A stretch of 64,000 bases of DNA from Thamnaconus septentrionalis (taxonomy: Eukaryota > Chordata > Actinopteri > Tetraodontiformes > Monacanthidae). Of the stretch, positions 62,901 through 64,000 are shown piece after piece. The position numbers were made by a program, and so were the translations under genes. Within the stretch, counting starts at the first letter, position 1, and each line of letters begins with the position of its first letter. The stretch is taken from positions 12,983,501 to 13,047,500 of the forward strand of contig CM020511.1 of NCBI GenBank assembly GCA_009823395.1, written 5' to 3'. Under the pieces are notes generated by a model that made no database searches, was not told the origin of the DNA, and saw nothing but the letters and a program-made list of their open reading frames with translations.

Positions 62901-64000
62901 TCTGTGCTAATCTCAGAGCGCTCGATGTTCTGAGCGATGAAGTACTCGTCGAGCTCTCTGCTGCCTACAGACGGATGGTGAGTCACACAGCTCCTGGAAA
63001 CAGCGCAGTGTGCATCACCCTTTCCATCACGTCAATGTTTGCTCGTTGTATGTTGACCAGTTCTTCCAGTAGCACACCAGATTAGTGCCAAGTTAAAGAA
63101 ATTGCTTCTCGGATGCACTGACGACAGCACAGCACTGTGGCACAATCACATGCACGGTTCAGTGTAAACACCCCTTTGACTTTTAAATCTCTCATCTCTT
63201 TAAATATCTCAAAATAATTCAGTTCGCAACATTGACAGCATGAGAGGATAACAAAGGATCATAGAATGTTTAAGTAACACCTAGCGGTAATAAGGGAAGT
63301 GGTTCCCTTTGGTCAGCGCTACTTCACTTTAAATATCACATTGACAGCAGAATACATTTGAGCCAGTAAACTAAGCTTGTATTTTTCTATCTGTTATAGA
63401 TACCAGCCATGCAGAAGAGGATCATCACTCCATATCCTGCTGCCCCAGACCTCAGTATGTATGAGGATGAGGTGTTTGATCCAGCATTTAGCTCCAAGCC
63501 AGAAGCAGAATTGGATCAGTCTTGCAGGTCAGCGAACATGAAGATGTTGTACTACATTGGCTTCTGTCAGATCTTTGCAGTACTTTGAAGTAGCAAATCA
63601 GAAAAATAAGTGTCTTCTCTTTTAAACTTGTGCAGGGAAATTCTGTTGAAGAAGGCAAAGATAAAGGCTAAAAAGAAACCTCGGCGTCGCTCTGACAGCT
63701 CGGGCGGATACACACTGTCTGATATCATCCAGAGCCCCCCTGCTGCAGGTGAGCTACGACACACAACGGATCGATTGTCGAGAAGTATGTTTTTCATCTC
63801 ACGAACCATCTTTTATGCATCACAATCATTCTCTCCACGCGCTTGCCAAGCACCGAGTTGTTTTGGGAATACGCGGCGTGCGGTAATGTTACTCACACAT
63901 TCTTTCCCCCTTCCAGTGATCTCGCCGACTTTGGTGAAGTCAGGCAAGGCGAACTCTGCCGAGTCCCTGCAGGAGCTGCTCACATCCGACTCGGAGGGCA
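53349..64000 (+). CDS. ibtk: IBTK, residues 1-1046, 22 coding exons, continues past right edge
   Basis: Inhibitor of Bruton tyrosine kinase, about 1,350 residues in vertebrates. It binds BTK and is a substrate adaptor for CUL3 ubiquitin ligases. Coding exons: 53349-53672, 53829-53925, 54074-54198, 56273-56383, 57114-57284, 57469-57586, 57969-58149, 58322-58445, 58725-58902, 59312-59465, 60007-60391, 60500-60759, 61203-61289, 61371-61453, 61590-61627, 61733-61829, 61905-62006, 62531-62648, 62917-62977, 63400-63527, 63636-63748 and 63917-64000 (cut by the window). All have GT-AG junctions and every phase fits. Order of domains: ankyrin repeats (about 50-130), RCC1 repeats (about 140-310), a variable section, BTB 1 (about 550-640), a basic linker, BTB 2 (about 772-880), BACK-like helices, then KKAKIKAKKKPRRRSDSSGG. 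About 300 C-terminal residues lie beyond the window. Start: MSLGPPDCTPKCRSLKHADD, matching the conserved N-terminus. Confidence 0.97.
54074..57586 (+). CDS. ibtk: IBTK RCC1-repeat exons
   Basis: Four exons (54074-54198, 56273-56383, 57114-57284, 57469-57586) encode residues 141-315. RCC1 blades are marked by VFTWGNNTNFSLGHG, VFTCGHGQGGRLGHGDEQ, VYTFGLNTFHQLG and VYTMGLNGGQLG. The repeats fold as a partial beta-propeller. Confidence 0.95.
54199..56272 (+). other. IBTK intron after the third coding exon (2.1 kb)
   Basis: The largest intron seen in IBTK. No gene or complete mobile element is seen; there is only a short GT run near 55327. The part 55370-55580 is non-repetitive and could be regulatory, without direct evidence. 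Confidence 0.55.
60007..60391 (+). CDS. ibtk: IBTK first BTB domain exon
   Basis: A single 385-nt exon encodes residues 528-656. It shows the BTB core: DITLQAGNRTFPAHKYILSM, FFRKLFMSE and MLEYALRFIYTDSCELL. BTB domains of this protein mediate CUL3 recruitment. Confidence 0.95.
60500..61289 (+). CDS. ibtk: IBTK basic linker between BTB domains
   Basis: Two exons (60500-60759 and 61203-61289) encode residues 657-771. The first carries a Lys/Gly/Ala-rich low-complexity stretch (DKAKAKNAKPGKKGKGSKGD) that differs from the mammalian linker in sequence but not in charge. The conserved VKSLQAVAKKLGLGNLSAR and RLDGVKFEGGKI follow. Confidence 0.93.
61371..62648 (+). CDS. ibtk: IBTK second BTB domain and BACK-like exons
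   Basis: Exons 61371-61453, 61590-61627, 61733-61829, 61905-62006 and 62531-62648 encode residues 772-917. Landmarks are YLCDVTLKSEDGIEFPCHKS, EYFNSMLGNPWIE, VILEYIYTDES, FICNVLVVADQLLITRLKEM and LKLSCLQFMVLNMAALLESK. The 38-nt exon 61590-61627 ends in a weak donor, GAG followed by GTTGGC, although the frame and homology on both sides are exact. Confidence 0.94.
62056..62287. mobile_element. Short MITE with AAAGGGGCCC ends, piggyBac-like candidate
   Basis: In the IBTK intron 62007-62530 the left end reads TTAAAGGGGCCCGATGATGG and the reverse complement of the right end reads CAAAGGGGCCCCATTATG. This gives inverted repeats of about 14-17 bases around 230 bp. The left end carries the TTAA target of piggyBac elements; the right has TTGA, one change away. 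Similar GGGGCCC-ATTATG ends are common in fish MITEs. Confidence 0.55.

Noticed and set aside
1..64000. CRISPR arrays, prokaryotic operons, integrated viruses or toxin genes
   Set aside because: No regularly spaced direct repeats, no retroviral gene frames with recognisable domains and no bacterial-style gene clusters were seen; the window is plain vertebrate genomic DNA.

Overview
The window is vertebrate genomic DNA, almost certainly from a teleost fish. The genes are split by GT-AG introns, the four proteins are vertebrate orthologues, introns are compact, CA, TA and TATC microsatellites are frequent, and there are fish-type interspersed repeats (a tRNA-derived SINE, hAT and Harbinger-like MITEs). 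Nothing suggests prokaryotic, viral or organellar sequence. The species cannot be named; a percomorph-like compact genome is an inference.

Layout: (1) 1-4919, minus strand: the 5' coding part of DOP1A, nine coding exons, residues 1-408, running off the left edge. (2) About 4.9-7.3 kb: a divergent promoter region holding a perfect 16-bp E-box/CRE/E-box palindrome. (3) 7356-24309, plus strand: a complete UBE3D gene, ten coding exons, 386 codons plus stop, including a terminal coding exon that encodes only six residues. Its last two introns carry a 601-bp hAT-type element with a perfect 8-bp target duplication and a 707-bp Harbinger-like MITE flanked by TAA. (4) About 24.3-47.5 kb: a gene-free interval with SINE fragments, microsatellites and possible regulatory DNA. 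(5) 48184-49251, minus strand: single-exon TPBG, complete. (6) 53349-64000, plus strand: IBTK from its start codon through the ankyrin, RCC1 and two BTB regions, 22 coding exons, residues 1-1046, running off the right edge.

The order and relative orientation IBTK / TPBG / UBE3D / DOP1A match human chromosome 6q14.1 as I know it, seen here in reverse. The proteins do not form one pathway: DOP1A acts in Golgi-endosome traffic, UBE3D is an atypical HECT-like E3, TPBG is a Wnt-modulating leucine-rich-repeat surface glycoprotein, and IBTK is a CUL3 adaptor and BTK inhibitor. The block is ordinary conserved synteny. I found no convincing new protein-coding system. The points most worth a second look are the palindromic promoter site, the very small terminal exon of UBE3D, the mobile elements with intact duplications, several perfect short hairpins, and possible conserved noncoding DNA in the TPBG-UBE3D gap. 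Exon boundaries were set by hand from reading phase and splice sites; every junction listed keeps the frame.
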